Notes under the pieces: generated by a model
Told to the model about the DNA's origin: nothing
What the model saw: only the letters and a program-made list of their open reading frames with translations
Databases searched by the model: none
Assembly (NCBI RefSeq): GCF_018130615.1
Contig: NZ_JAFCKB010000005.1
Coordinates: 62,001 to 126,000, forward strand
Length of the DNA stretch: 64,000 bases
Direction of reading: 5' to 3'
From: Bradyrhizobium manausense
GTDB lineage: Bacteria; Pseudomonadota; Alphaproteobacteria; Rhizobiales; Xanthobacteraceae
Position numbers and translations under genes: made by a program
In this document: positions 35,332 through 44,515 of the stretch, one piece after another
Numbering within the stretch: position 1 is the first letter of the stretch
How the letters are laid out: each line of letters begins with the position of its first letter

Positions 35332-37935
35332 ATGCTGCCGGGTCCAACGATGTCCGCCTCCGACGCCCCAGTGACCGAAATGCCGGACGTGCTGCGCGCG
35401 GCGCTCGAATGCGCCGACGACGGCATCGTCATTGTCGATGACGCGCATCGCATCACGCATTTCAACGCCGGCGCGGAACGGATCTGGAAGCTCGCGCGCG
35501 CCGACGTGCTGGGGCGCGACGCCGCAAGTCTCGCCCTCAAATGCCTCGAGGCCGATCCGGTCGCGGATTGTCGCGACGAGATCAGCCTGGTGAGGCACGA
35601 CGGCAGCCGGATCAAGGCGGCGATCGCGTTGTCGTCGGCGACCGTCGACGGCGCGACCCGTCACATCGTGTTCGCGCGCGACGTCACTGCGGACGCCGAG
35701 CGCCGCGTCAGGATCGGGTTGCTCCACGCCGTCTCCGACCAGACCAACCGCGCGGTCATCATCACCGACGTCGAGCAGAACATCGTCTACGTCAATTCGG
35801 CCTTCACGGCGCTGTTCGGCTACACCAGCAGCGAGGCCGAAGGGCGCCGCGCGGGCGAGCTCATCGCCGGCTGCCATACCGATCGCAAGGCGGTTGCCCG
35901 GCTCATCAAGCGCCTGATGCGCGGCGGCCGCCGCGGTGAGGCCGAGGTGCTGGTCTACGACAAGGACGGCGAGGAGATCTGGGTCTGCGCCAGCCTCGAC
36001 GCCTTCCGTGACAAGAAGGGGCGGGTCAAGCATATCTTCGCGCTGCTCGAAGACATCACCGAGACCAAGCAGCTGCGCTCGCTCCAGCAGCTCATCATGG
36101 GCGCGCTGGCCGACGAGGTTCCGATCAGCGACATCGCCGACAGGCTCTGCCGCCGGGTCGAGGAGATCGCGCCCGATGTCGTCTGCTCGCTGCTTCATGT
36201 CGATGCCGCGGGTCTGGTCCATCCGCTTGGCGGCCCGAGCCTGCCCGAGGACTATTCCCGCGCGCTGGACGGCATCGCGATCGGCCCCAATGTCGGCTCC
36301 TGCGGTACCGCCGCCTTCTACGGCGAGCCGGTGCTGGCGATGGATCTGGAAACCGATCCGCGCTGGCAGCCCTACAAGGCGATGCCGCTTGCGATCGGCC
36401 TGCGCGCCTGCTGGTCGACCCCGGTCAAGGCCAAGGACGGCCGGGTCATCGCCACCTTCGCCTTCTATTTCCGCGAGTCCCGCGCCCCGAGCAAGTGGCA
36501 CCGGCGCATCGTCGAGGCCTGCGTCAATCTCGGCGCCTTCGCGATCGAGCGCAAGGAAGCGCGGGCCGAGATCGCGCGGCTCGCCTATCACGACATCCTC
36601 ACGGGCTTGCCGAACCGCGCGCAGCTGCGGCACCTGATCACGACCGCGATCGATGCCTGTCCGACCGGCGGCCATGTCGCGCTGGCTTTTCTCGACGTCG
36701 ACCATTTCAAGGATGTCAACGACACACTCGGCCACGCCGCCGGCGACGAACTGCTGATCCATCTGGCGCAGCGCCTGCGCGAGCAGATCGGGCCCGAGGA
36801 CATGCTAGGCCGGCTTGGTGGCGACGAATTCGTCATTCTGCTGCCGCACCGCAATGCCGAGAGCGCCGAGCGCGTCGCGGCTGGAATCACCGAAGCGCTG
36901 GCCGCGCCGTTGCGGCTCGGATCGAAGCTGATGCCGATGTCGGCCAGCATCGGCATCAGCCTCTATCCCGACCACGCCACCGACATCGACACGCTGATGC
37001 AGCAGGCCGACGCCGCCATGTACATGGCCAAGCAGGCGGGACGGTCGACCCATCGCATGTTCAGCGCCGAAATGAACGGGCTCACCGAACAGCGGCTGGC
37101 GATGATCGCGGCACTCCGCCGCGCCATTGCCGACAATGCGCTGAGCCTCTTCTACCAGCCGCAGATCCGCAGCGACGACGGCGCCATCCACGGCGTCGAG
37201 GCGCTGGCGCGCTGGCACGACGCCGTGCTCGGCGACGTCTCGCCGGCAAAATTCATTCCGCTCGCCGAAGAATGCGGCCTGATCGAGCAGATTGGCCTGT
37301 GGTCGGTGCGCGAGGCCTGCCGGCAGATGGCGAGTTGGCGCCGCGCCGGGCTCAACATTCCCAGCGTGTCGGTGAACCTGTCGCCGCTCAATTTCCGCAA
37401 CGTTGCGCTGGCCGCGCGGCTCAAGGACGTCCTCACCGAATACGCGCTGCCGCCGGACGCGTTGATGCTGGAGATCACCGAAGGCACGTTCATGCAGGAC
37501 GGTGCGGCCGCGCTGGAGACGATGCATGCGATCCGTGAACTCGGCGTCGGGCTTTCGGTCGACGATTTCGGCACCGGCTATTCCAGCCTCAGCCGGCTCG
37601 CGCATCTGCCGATCCGCGAGCTGAAGATCGACCGCAGCTTCATGCGCGACATCGACAAGGATGCAGGTGCGCTCGCGATCGCCACCGCCGTGGTGCGCGT
37701 CGGCCAGGGCCTCGGCATGACCGTCGTTGCCGAGGGCGTCGAGACCGAAGGCCAGCGCAAGATATTGGCCGAGCTCGGCTGCGACGTCGTGCAGGGCTTC
37801 CTCTATGCTCCGGCGCTCGCGCCGGTCGCCTTCGAGCGCTGGCTGATCGAGCATTGCGCCGAACAGGCGAGGGCGATGCTGGGGCGGCTCGATGTCAGGC
37901 CGGTGAGCACGGCCGCGGTGAAACGGTCGGCCTAG
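35332..37935 (+). CDS. PAS-PAS-GAF-GGDEF-EAL cyclic-di-GMP protein, DosP-like
   Basis: Cytoplasmic c-di-GMP protein of 867 aa with the domain order of E. coli DosP: PAS (about 15-115), PAS (about 130-240), GAF (about 265-400), GGDEF (residues 496-500, intact) and EAL (623-625 in VEALARWHD). The EAL half is close to DosP (EACRQMASWRR, VSVNLSPLNFR, GVGLSVDDFGTGYSSLSRL). The His that binds haem in DosP PAS-A has no counterpart here, so oxygen sensing cannot be assumed. The GGDEF inhibitory site reads GPED instead of RxxD. Start may also be the ATG at 35350; neither has a clear RBS. Confidence 0.9.
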   Translation: MLPGPTMSASDAPVTEMPDVLRAALECADDGIVIVDDAHRITHFNAGAERIWKLARADVLGRDAASLALKCLEADPVADCRDEISLVRHDGSRIKAAIALSSATVDGATRHIVFARDVTADAERRVRIGLLHAVSDQTNRAVIITDVEQNIVYVNSAFTALFGYTSSEAEGRRAGELIAGCHTDRKAVARLIKRLMRGGRRGEAEVLVYDKDGEEIWVCASLDAFRDKKGRVKHIFALLEDITETKQLRSLQQLIMGALADEVPISDIADRLCRRVEEIAPDVVCSLLHVDAAGLVHPLGGPSLPEDYSRALDGIAIGPNVGSCGTAAFYGEPVLAMDLETDPRWQPYKAMPLAIGLRACWSTPVKAKDGRVIATFAFYFRESRAPSKWHRRIVEACVNLGAFAIERKEARAEIARLAYHDILTGLPNRAQLRHLITTAIDACPTGGHVALAFLDVDHFKDVNDTLGHAAGDELLIHLAQRLREQIGPEDMLGRLGGDEFVILLPHRNAESAERVAAGITEALAAPLRLGSKLMPMSASIGISLYPDHATDIDTLMQQADAAMYMAKQAGRSTHRMFSAEMNGLTEQRLAMIAALRRAIADNALSLFYQPQIRSDDGAIHGVEALARWHDAVLGDVSPAKFIPLAEECGLIEQIGLWSVREACRQMASWRRAGLNIPSVSVNLSPLNFRNVALAARLKDVLTEYALPPDALMLEITEGTFMQDGAAALETMHAIRELGVGLSVDDFGTGYSSLSRLAHLPIRELKIDRSFMRDIDKDAGALAIATAVVRVGQGLGMTVVAEGVETEGQRKILAELGCDVVQGFLYAPALAPVAFERWLIEHCAEQARAMLGRLDVRPVSTAAVKRSA

Positions 37936-37965
37936 TCAGGGGCCTCTACCTCAGGAAGCCGGAAA

Positions 37966-38259
37966 CTAGCGTTCTTCTTCTGTTGGAGGTCGAACGGAGG
38001 TGCGGTGTGCTGGATCGGAAGCACCGCATCGCTTGAAGTTTTGCCGCGCCCTAGCAAGCGATAGCGAACCGTTGGGGCCGCCTCGGACCTCTTCGGCGTC
38101 ATGATCGTCTTGCCCATCGTCCTCCCAGAAGCATACAGGGCAAATCTCAAAGCCGCCTCGCTCGTGCAGGGTTCGGAATTGGCAACACGGACACCCGTAC
38201 GCAGCAGTCGCGGAGTAGGGCTCGATCGTGTTGCGGAATGTCATCCCTAACGACTGCAT
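37966..38259 (-). CDS. CPCC-family cysteine-rich protein
   Basis: Small soluble protein of about 97 aa with the CPCC family pattern: YGCPCCQFRTL, then FEICPVCFWEDDGQDD and SLSLARARQNFKRCGA. The two CxxC-like pairs can form a zinc-ribbon site. Function of the family is unknown. The start is uncertain: the frame opens with a TTG at 38289, with ATGs at 38259 and 38244. It converges on the DosP-like gene. Base use is less GC-rich than its neighbours, which may point to transfer. Confidence 0.75.
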   Translation of the reverse strand: MQSLGMTFRNTIEPYSATAAYGCPCCQFRTLHERGGFEICPVCFWEDDGQDDHDAEEVRGGPNGSLSLARARQNFKRCGASDPAHRTSVRPPTEEER

Positions 38260-38409
38260 ATTGAGGCGAAACTTGTCAACGTGGCTCAACGTGGGGCGTG
38301 GGATGATAGGGGCGGTTTAGCCTTGGCTACCATGGCCGACACATGCCCACGCCGCATAGACGTCTGCTCTCGAGGGTAAGACCAACTGACGATTTTATAA
38401 GGACCCATC

Positions 38410-39021
38410 CTAATCCTCCGCCAATCCCGTCCTGCGCCGCAAATCCGTGATCGCGCGCAAGAAGCTGTCGGCCGGCGTCGTCTCCGGGTCGATCAGGCGG
38501 TGCAGGCGGAAGCCGTCTTCCAGCGCGAGGACGACCGAGGCCATCCAGGGTGGATTCAGCCTCTCGCCATTCGCTTTGTCCTTCAACGTCGCCTCGACGA
38601 TGTCGGCGATCAGCTTGCGCCGCGCGCGCAGGCGCTTGGCGAGCTCGGGCCGGCGCTTCTCGGCGCGCGCGACGAACAGGATCATCTCGATATGCAGCAG
38701 CGGCGAGCGGGTGAGGGGATCCTGCCGGCCGCGATCCATCGCCTTCAGTGCCGCGATGAAATCGTCGAGATTGTCGTGCTGCGCGAGGATCTCCATGTTG
38801 CGCCGGATCGATTGCTCGACGTGGTCCTCGAGCATAGCGAAGATCAATTCGTCCTTGCTCTTGAAGTTCGAATAGAACGCGCCTCGGGTGAAGCCCGCCT
38901 CCGCCGCGATAGCCTCGATGCTGGCGCCGCCGATGCCGTCCCGCTCGAACACGCGCGCGGCGGCCTCGAACAGCTTGTCGCGCGTGTCGTCCCTGGTCGG
39001 CCTGGTTCTCACCCTTGACAT
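38410..39021 (-). CDS. TetR family transcriptional regulator
   Basis: Regulator of 203 aa with an N-terminal TetR HTH (GASIEAIAAEAGFTRGAFYS, then NFKSKDELIF) and a helical ligand-binding C-terminal domain. It is divergent from a cytochrome P450 gene. A perfect 8-bp-arm palindrome at 39048-39067 lies 27 bp upstream of its start and is the likely operator for autoregulation and for control of the P450. Confidence 0.92.
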   Translation of the reverse strand: MSRVRTRPTRDDTRDKLFEAAARVFERDGIGGASIEAIAAEAGFTRGAFYSNFKSKDELIFAMLEDHVEQSIRRNMEILAQHDNLDDFIAALKAMDRGRQDPLTRSPLLHIEMILFVARAEKRRPELAKRLRARRKLIADIVEATLKDKANGERLNPPWMASVVLALEDGFRLHRLIDPETTPADSFLRAITDLRRRTGLAED

Positions 39022-39047
39022 CGGGCCAGGTTAGGGCAGAATGCAAT

Positions 39048-39067
39048 TCGATACAACAATGTATCGA
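39048..39067. promoter_or_regulatory. TetR operator palindrome TCGATACA-ACAA-TGTATCGA
   Basis: A perfect 20-bp palindrome with 8-bp arms and a 4-bp spacer in the TetR/P450 divergent region. Position and symmetry fit a TetR dimer site. Confidence 0.7.
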
Positions 39068-39152
39068 GTTGATAATTCACAGGGATGGTTACGCCGGGCT
39101 CCGGGACAGCAATCGGCGTATCGTGTCATGCGGCAACCGACGTGAGGTCACC

Positions 39153-40382
39153 ATGAACGAGCAAGTGCAACCCGCGGGCGATCCTCTGTTCAATCCGCTG
39201 GCGCCGGACTTCATCCGCAATCCCTATCCGCATTACGACCGGCTGCGCACGATCGATCCAATCCACATCACGCCGTTCGGCCAGTTCGTCGCCAGCCGTC
39301 ATGCCGATGTCAGCCTCGTGATGCGCGACAAGCGTTTCGGCAAGGATTTTGTCGAGCGCACGACGCGCCGCTATGGCCCCGAGATCATGAACGAGCCGGT
39401 GTTCCGCAGCATGGGCCACTGGATGCTGCAGGCCGATCCGCCCGACCACACCCGCCTGCGCGGTCTGGTCGTGAAGGCCTTCACTGCCCGCCGCGTCGAG
39501 GACATGCGGCCGCGCATCCAGGAGATCGTCGATCAGGCGATCGATGCCGTGATCGAGCGTGGCCACATGGACCTGATCGAGGATTTCGCCTTTCGCCTGC
39601 CTGTTACCGTCATCTGCGAGATGCTGGGCATCCCCGAGGATCATCGCGAGGTCTTCTACAAGAGCTCGCGCGACGGTGGGCGGCTGCTTGATCCGGTGCC
39701 GATGACGCCCGAGGAGATCGCGAAGGGCAACGCCGCCAACATGATGGCGCAGATGTACTTCCAGCAGCTGTTCGAACTCCGCCGCCGCAGCCCCGGCGAC
39801 GATCTCACCACCCAGCTCGTGCAGGCCGAGGAAGACGGCAACAAGCTCACCAACGAGGAACTGACCGCCAACATCATCCTGCTGTTCGGCGCCGGTCACG
39901 AGACCACTGTCAATCTGATCGGCAACGGCCTGTTGGCGCTCCATCGAAACCCGGACCAGCTAGCTCTGCTCAAGGCGAAGCCGGAGCTGATGGTCAACGC
40001 GATCGAGGAATTCCTGCGCTACGATTCCTCGGTGCAGATGACCGGGCGCGTCACGCTGGAGGACATCGAAGATCTCGGCGGCAAGAGGATCCCCAAGGGC
40101 GAGACCGTGCTGTGCCTGCTCGGCTCGGCCAACCGCGACCCCGCGGTCTATCCCGATCACCCTGAGCGGCTGGAAATCGCCAGGCCCAACGTCAAGCCGC
40201 TGTCGTTCGGCGGCGGCATCCACTTCTGCCTGGGGGCCCAGTTGGCGCGCATCGAGGCCGAGATCGCCATCGCCACGCTGTTGCGGCGGCTGCCTGACTT
40301 GCGGATCGACGACGTCGAGAACCCCGAATGGCGGCCGACCTTCGTGCTGCGTGGCTTGAAGCGGCTGCCGGCCAGTTGGTGA
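39153..40382 (+). CDS. cytochrome P450
   Basis: Soluble bacterial P450 of 409 aa. The oxygen-activation helix has LLFGAGHETTVN, the ExxR motif is in AIEEFLRYDSS, and the haem-ligand Cys359 is in FGGGIHFCLGAQLAR. GAGG lies 6 nt upstream of the ATG at 39153. No ferredoxin or ferredoxin reductase gene is adjacent, so redox partners must be encoded elsewhere. Control by the divergent TetR gene suggests induction by its substrate, perhaps a hydrophobic xenobiotic or terpenoid. Confidence 0.93.
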   Translation: MNEQVQPAGDPLFNPLAPDFIRNPYPHYDRLRTIDPIHITPFGQFVASRHADVSLVMRDKRFGKDFVERTTRRYGPEIMNEPVFRSMGHWMLQADPPDHTRLRGLVVKAFTARRVEDMRPRIQEIVDQAIDAVIERGHMDLIEDFAFRLPVTVICEMLGIPEDHREVFYKSSRDGGRLLDPVPMTPEEIAKGNAANMMAQMYFQQLFELRRRSPGDDLTTQLVQAEEDGNKLTNEELTANIILLFGAGHETTVNLIGNGLLALHRNPDQLALLKAKPELMVNAIEEFLRYDSSVQMTGRVTLEDIEDLGGKRIPKGETVLCLLGSANRDPAVYPDHPERLEIARPNVKPLSFGGGIHFCLGAQLARIEAEIAIATLLRRLPDLRIDDVENPEWRPTFVLRGLKRLPASW

Positions 40383-40526
40383 GGCCGGGTACGTTAACCT
40401 CCGCGCGCAACAGTCGCTGTGACTTCGCCACACTTCCCCTTATATAAGGGGCAGTTCCGGCGCGCCTGAAGCTTGGTTTGTCAGCTTGGGTTTGACCCGG
40501 GTGCCGGCTTGGCCGAGGGGAGACCC

Positions 40527-43500
40527 GTGCAGACGACGCTGCTCGGATTGGCGATTGCCTTCATCTTAGCGCTGCTGGCCGCGCTGATCGGGCCATATTT
40601 CGTCGACTGGAACCAGTTTCGGCCCCAGTTCGAGGCGGAGGCGACCCGGATCATCGGTGTGCCGGTGCGCGTGGCGGGCGAGCTCGATGCGCGGCTCTTG
40701 CCGGCGCCGACGCTGCGGCTGCGCTCGGTCACGTTCGGCGGTAACAACGATCTTGGCCGGCTGCGCGCCGACAAGCTCGACGTCGAGTTCAGCCTGGGCT
40801 CGCTGATGCGCGGCGAATGGCGGGCCACCGAGCTTTCGGTCGGCGGCATGGCGGTGGATCTCGGCCTCGACGCGAGGGGCAAGGTCGACCTGCCGTCTAC
40901 CGCGAGCGGCACCTTCAATCTGGCATCGCTCGCCATCGAGCGGCTGAACCTCACCGGCCGCATCGCGCTGCACGACGCTGCCAGCCGCTCGACGCTGGAG
41001 CTCAACGACATCGTCTTCTCCGGCGACGTCCGCTCGCTCGCAGGCTCGGTGCGGGGCGACGGCAATTTCACCGCCGCCGGCACCCGCTATCCGTTCCGCA
41101 TCTCCTCCGGCCCGAGCCCCGACGGCAGCGCGACCCGTCTGCACCTCAACATCGATCCCGGCGAGCGCGCGATCCTGGTCGATCTCGAAGGCGTCCTTGC
41201 CTTCGACAACCGCCTGCCGAAATTCGACGGCGCGCTGACGCTCGCCGTGCCGCCAACGAAGAAGCCGGCTGAGGCGGGACCGTCGCCGTGGAAGCTCACC
41301 GCAAAACTCAAGGCCGACCCGGCCGGCGCCAAGTTCGACCAGATCGATGCGAGCTTTGGCGCGGAAGACACCACGCTCAAGGTCGGCGGCGTCGGCGATC
41401 TCAGGTTTGGTGCTTCGCCGCTACTGCGCGCGGTGCTGTCGGCGCGGCAGGTCGATGCCGACAAGCTCGCGGGCCGTGACGATGCCGAGCCGCTGCGCAT
41501 TTTGCCGGCCCTGCGCGCGGGCCTCGCCGCGATCCCGCAGGCGCCGATCCCGGCACAGATCGAATTCAACTCCGACCAGATCATGCTGGGCGGACGTCCG
41601 CTCCAGAACATCACGACCGAGCTGCAGACCGACGGCCGGTCCTGGACCTTCCAGCGGCTCGAGCTGCGCGCCCCCGGCATGACGCAGCTCTCGCTCAAAG
41701 GCGCCACGCCCGGCGCCGACAGCTTCAGCGGCCGGCTCAGCGTCGAGTCGTCCGATCCCGATACGCTAGTGGCTTGGCTGCAGGGCCGCAACGAGGTCAA
41801 CCGCCGCAGCACGCGGCCGCTGCGCCTTGCCGGCGACGTCACGATCGCCGCCAACCATCTCGCCATCGACAAATTGAAAGCCGACATCGAAGGCGGCGCG
41901 GTCGAGGGCCGCATCGCCTTCGTGCAAACAGGCGCCAGCAAAGGCTCGCGGATCGATGCCGACCTCAAGGCCGACCGTCTCGACCTCGATGCCGCCGCCA
42001 GCTTTGTCCGCGCGCTCGCGGGACCGCAGGGTGAATGGCCGGAGGAAGCGAAACTCTCGCTCGACATCGGTCGCGCGATTTCGGCGGGACAGGAGCTGCG
42101 GCCGTTCGCGGCCAAGCTCGGATATGGTCCGACCTCGCTGTCGCTGGAGCAGTTGCGGTTCGGCCAGTCAAGCGGCGTCACGACGGAGGCGAGCGGCAGC
42201 TTTGATCGCACCAAGGCCACCGGCAAGCTCGCGCTGAAATCCTCGGCCAATTCGCTGCGCGATGTCACGGCGCTGCTCGAGCCGATCGCACCTGCGGTGC
42301 GCGCGCGCTTCGATGCTCTTCCGGCGTTACCTGGCGCGACGCGCCTGACGCTCAACCTCAGCCTCGACAAGAATGCCGAACATGCCGACCGCAGCGACGC
42401 GCGCGCCATGCTCGACCTCGATGCGCCGCAGCTCAAGGCCAATGCGACGCTGGCCGCGCAGATGCCGGTGGCCGCCGTCAACGGCATCGACATCGATCGT
42501 CTGCGCGCCAGCGACTTCACGCTGGAGTCAAGAGTGTCATCGCCGCAGGCCGCTTCGCTCACGGCGTTGCTCGGCCTCGATCGCATGGTCACCGCAGGCG
42601 AGGGCGCCTCGCAGATCGAGGGCAAGCTGAGCGGCGCGTGGCGCCGTCCCTTGCAACTGAACGCGAAGCTCAGTGGCGGCGGGCTCGATGCGGATGCGCA
42701 AGGCAGCGTCGACTTGTCGGCGCCGGAGCCGAAAGGCAGCGTGAATCTGCGCGTGCGCAACGCCAATCTGGCGCCGCTGTTCGGGACCGACAAATCGGCG
42801 CAGAATGTGAGCCTGTCCTCCCGTCTCACGCTTTCCGGCAATCGCCTGACCTTCGACGATCTCGACAGCACCGCCTCTGGTTCGCATCTGCGCGGCCATC
42901 TCGCTATGACGCTGGGTCAGGAGAAGAGCGTCGACGGCGAAGTCGGGCTGGATTCGCTCGATCTGGCGCCGGCGCTCGCGCTTGCCGTTGGCGCCGCCGG
43001 GCGCGACAGCGGCGAGCCGTTAAGTGCGGGTCTCGTCAGCGGCTGGCGCGGCCGCATCGCGTTCCAGGCCTTGCGCGGCAGTCTGCCTGGCGGAATCGAG
43101 CTGCGTCCGTTCAGCGGCATGCTCAGGAGCGACGGCCAATCGCTCGCGTTCGATGGCCTCAAGGGCGCCCTGGGTGGTGGGGAGATGACCGCAAGCCTTG
43201 ATGCGCGCAATGGCGCCAACGGTCTCGCGCTGAGCGCGCATCTCGATCTTACCAATGTCGATGCGGCGTCGCTGCGTTACCGCGATCTCGCGCTGCCGAA
43301 GGGACGCGCCTCGGTGCAGATGACGCTGACGAGCCAGGGCCGCAGCGTCTCGGCGCTCACCGGCGCGCTCGCCGGCAACGGCACGGTGACGCTGGACTCG
43401 GCTGAGATCATCGGCCTCAATCCGCGCGCCTTCGAGATCGCCATTCGCGCCAGCGATGGCGGGCAGGTGAGCGACGACAACCGGCTGCGTCAGCTGGTCG

Positions 43501-44150
43501 AGCCCGCATTGTCTGCGGCCCCCATCACGGTTGCCTCGGCGCAGATCCCGTTCACGATCCGCGACGGCCGCCTGCGTGTCGGCGCAACCCCGCTCGAAGC
43601 GAAGAACGCTCGCGCCATCGTCTCCGGCGGTTACGACATTCCCGCCGATCAGGCCGACATTCGCGCCAGCCTGACGCCGATCATGACCGGCCTCTCCGGC
43701 GCGCCGCCGGAGATCCAGCTGTTTGCGGCAGGTCCACCCGACAAGCTCAGCCGCACCGTCGATCTCACGCCGCTGTCGTCGTGGCTTGCGGTGCGCACGA
43801 TCGATCGCGAGACGCGCCGGTTGGACGCCATCGAGCGCGGCGAGCCGCCGCCGGCGACCGCTGCGCTGCCGACGCTGGTCTCGCCCGAGCCCGAGCCTGC
43901 GCCGGCGCTGACCGACGTGCCGATGCCCGGCCGCGATCCGCGCCGCACGCCGCCGAAGGTCAGGCTTGAACCAAAGGCCGCGCCTACGCCGAAGGCGCCG
44001 CTTGCCGCGCCCGCCGCGCCGAGCCCGCCGCTCGCAAGCCAGCAGGTCGCGCCCCTGCCGCCGCCGATCGACGTGCGGCCCGCCCCGGGCCCGCCCCCCG
44101 CAAAGCCCCGGCCGAAACCGCCGCTGGTCCTGACGCCGCAGAATCCTTAG
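40527..44150 (+). CDS. AsmA family protein
   Basis: Large envelope protein of 1207 aa with one N-terminal transmembrane anchor (LLGLAIAFILALLAALIGPY) followed by the AsmA start FVDWNQFRPQFEAEATRIIG and a long beta-rich region, as in proteins thought to move phospholipids between membranes. The last ~90 residues are Pro/Ala-rich (KPRPKPPLVLTPQNP at the end). The GTG at 40527 is chosen because GAGGGGAG lies 4-5 nt upstream; the frame is open to 40473 without an equal RBS. The neighbour P450 has no evident link. Confidence 0.87.
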   Translation: MQTTLLGLAIAFILALLAALIGPYFVDWNQFRPQFEAEATRIIGVPVRVAGELDARLLPAPTLRLRSVTFGGNNDLGRLRADKLDVEFSLGSLMRGEWRATELSVGGMAVDLGLDARGKVDLPSTASGTFNLASLAIERLNLTGRIALHDAASRSTLELNDIVFSGDVRSLAGSVRGDGNFTAAGTRYPFRISSGPSPDGSATRLHLNIDPGERAILVDLEGVLAFDNRLPKFDGALTLAVPPTKKPAEAGPSPWKLTAKLKADPAGAKFDQIDASFGAEDTTLKVGGVGDLRFGASPLLRAVLSARQVDADKLAGRDDAEPLRILPALRAGLAAIPQAPIPAQIEFNSDQIMLGGRPLQNITTELQTDGRSWTFQRLELRAPGMTQLSLKGATPGADSFSGRLSVESSDPDTLVAWLQGRNEVNRRSTRPLRLAGDVTIAANHLAIDKLKADIEGGAVEGRIAFVQTGASKGSRIDADLKADRLDLDAAASFVRALAGPQGEWPEEAKLSLDIGRAISAGQELRPFAAKLGYGPTSLSLEQLRFGQSSGVTTEASGSFDRTKATGKLALKSSANSLRDVTALLEPIAPAVRARFDALPALPGATRLTLNLSLDKNAEHADRSDARAMLDLDAPQLKANATLAAQMPVAAVNGIDIDRLRASDFTLESRVSSPQAASLTALLGLDRMVTAGEGASQIEGKLSGAWRRPLQLNAKLSGGGLDADAQGSVDLSAPEPKGSVNLRVRNANLAPLFGTDKSAQNVSLSSRLTLSGNRLTFDDLDSTASGSHLRGHLAMTLGQEKSVDGEVGLDSLDLAPALALAVGAAGRDSGEPLSAGLVSGWRGRIAFQALRGSLPGGIELRPFSGMLRSDGQSLAFDGLKGALGGGEMTASLDARNGANGLALSAHLDLTNVDAASLRYRDLALPKGRASVQMTLTSQGRSVSALTGALAGNGTVTLDSAEIIGLNPRAFEIAIRASDGGQVSDDNRLRQLVEPALSAAPITVASAQIPFTIRDGRLRVGATPLEAKNARAIVSGGYDIPADQADIRASLTPIMTGLSGAPPEIQLFAAGPPDKLSRTVDLTPLSSWLAVRTIDRETRRLDAIERGEPPPATAALPTLVSPEPEPAPALTDVPMPGRDPRRTPPKVRLEPKAAPTPKAPLAAPAAPSPPLASQQVAPLPPPIDVRPAPGPPPAKPRPKPPLVLTPQNP

Positions 44151-44515
44151 GGCCGGTGTGCGCGGGCTTGCGCCGCCTCTCCCGCTTGCGGGAGAGGCCG
44201 ACGCGCTCGCAGAGCGCGGCGGGTGAGGGTTCTCACCACGCAGGGATTTTTTCCGCAGTCCTCAACAAGTCCCGGGGCGGTGACACCCTCTCCCCAACCC
44301 TCTCCCGCAAGCGGGAGAGGGAGCGCACTTTCGCGTTACGTGCTGGTAACCACATTCGCTCGCATTTGAATGAATTTTCGTCGGCAAAACTGAACTGCAG
44401 ATTTTACTGGATTCTCGCGTTTGATCGCTAGCGTTGCTCCCAGAGGAATTCGGAATCCTGCCCGCACGAGCAGGATGGATCGCCGAAGAAACGACCAAGA
44501 ACTGGGGTTATCGAG
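44151..44515. other. 365-bp gene-free stretch
   Basis: Holds a composite palindromic repeat (44175-44321) and the AT-richer leader of the DUF2336 gene. No gene seen. Confidence 0.75.
44175..44321. repeat. composite palindromic repeat with hairpin at each end
   Basis: The left hairpin is GCCTCTCCCGC-TT-GCGGGAGAGGC (perfect 11-bp arms, 44175-44198); the right one is CCCTCTCCCGC-AA-GCGGGAGAGGG (44298-44321). Together they bound an element of about 147 bp of a type dispersed in Bradyrhizobium/Rhodopseudomonas intergenic regions. Confidence 0.8.
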
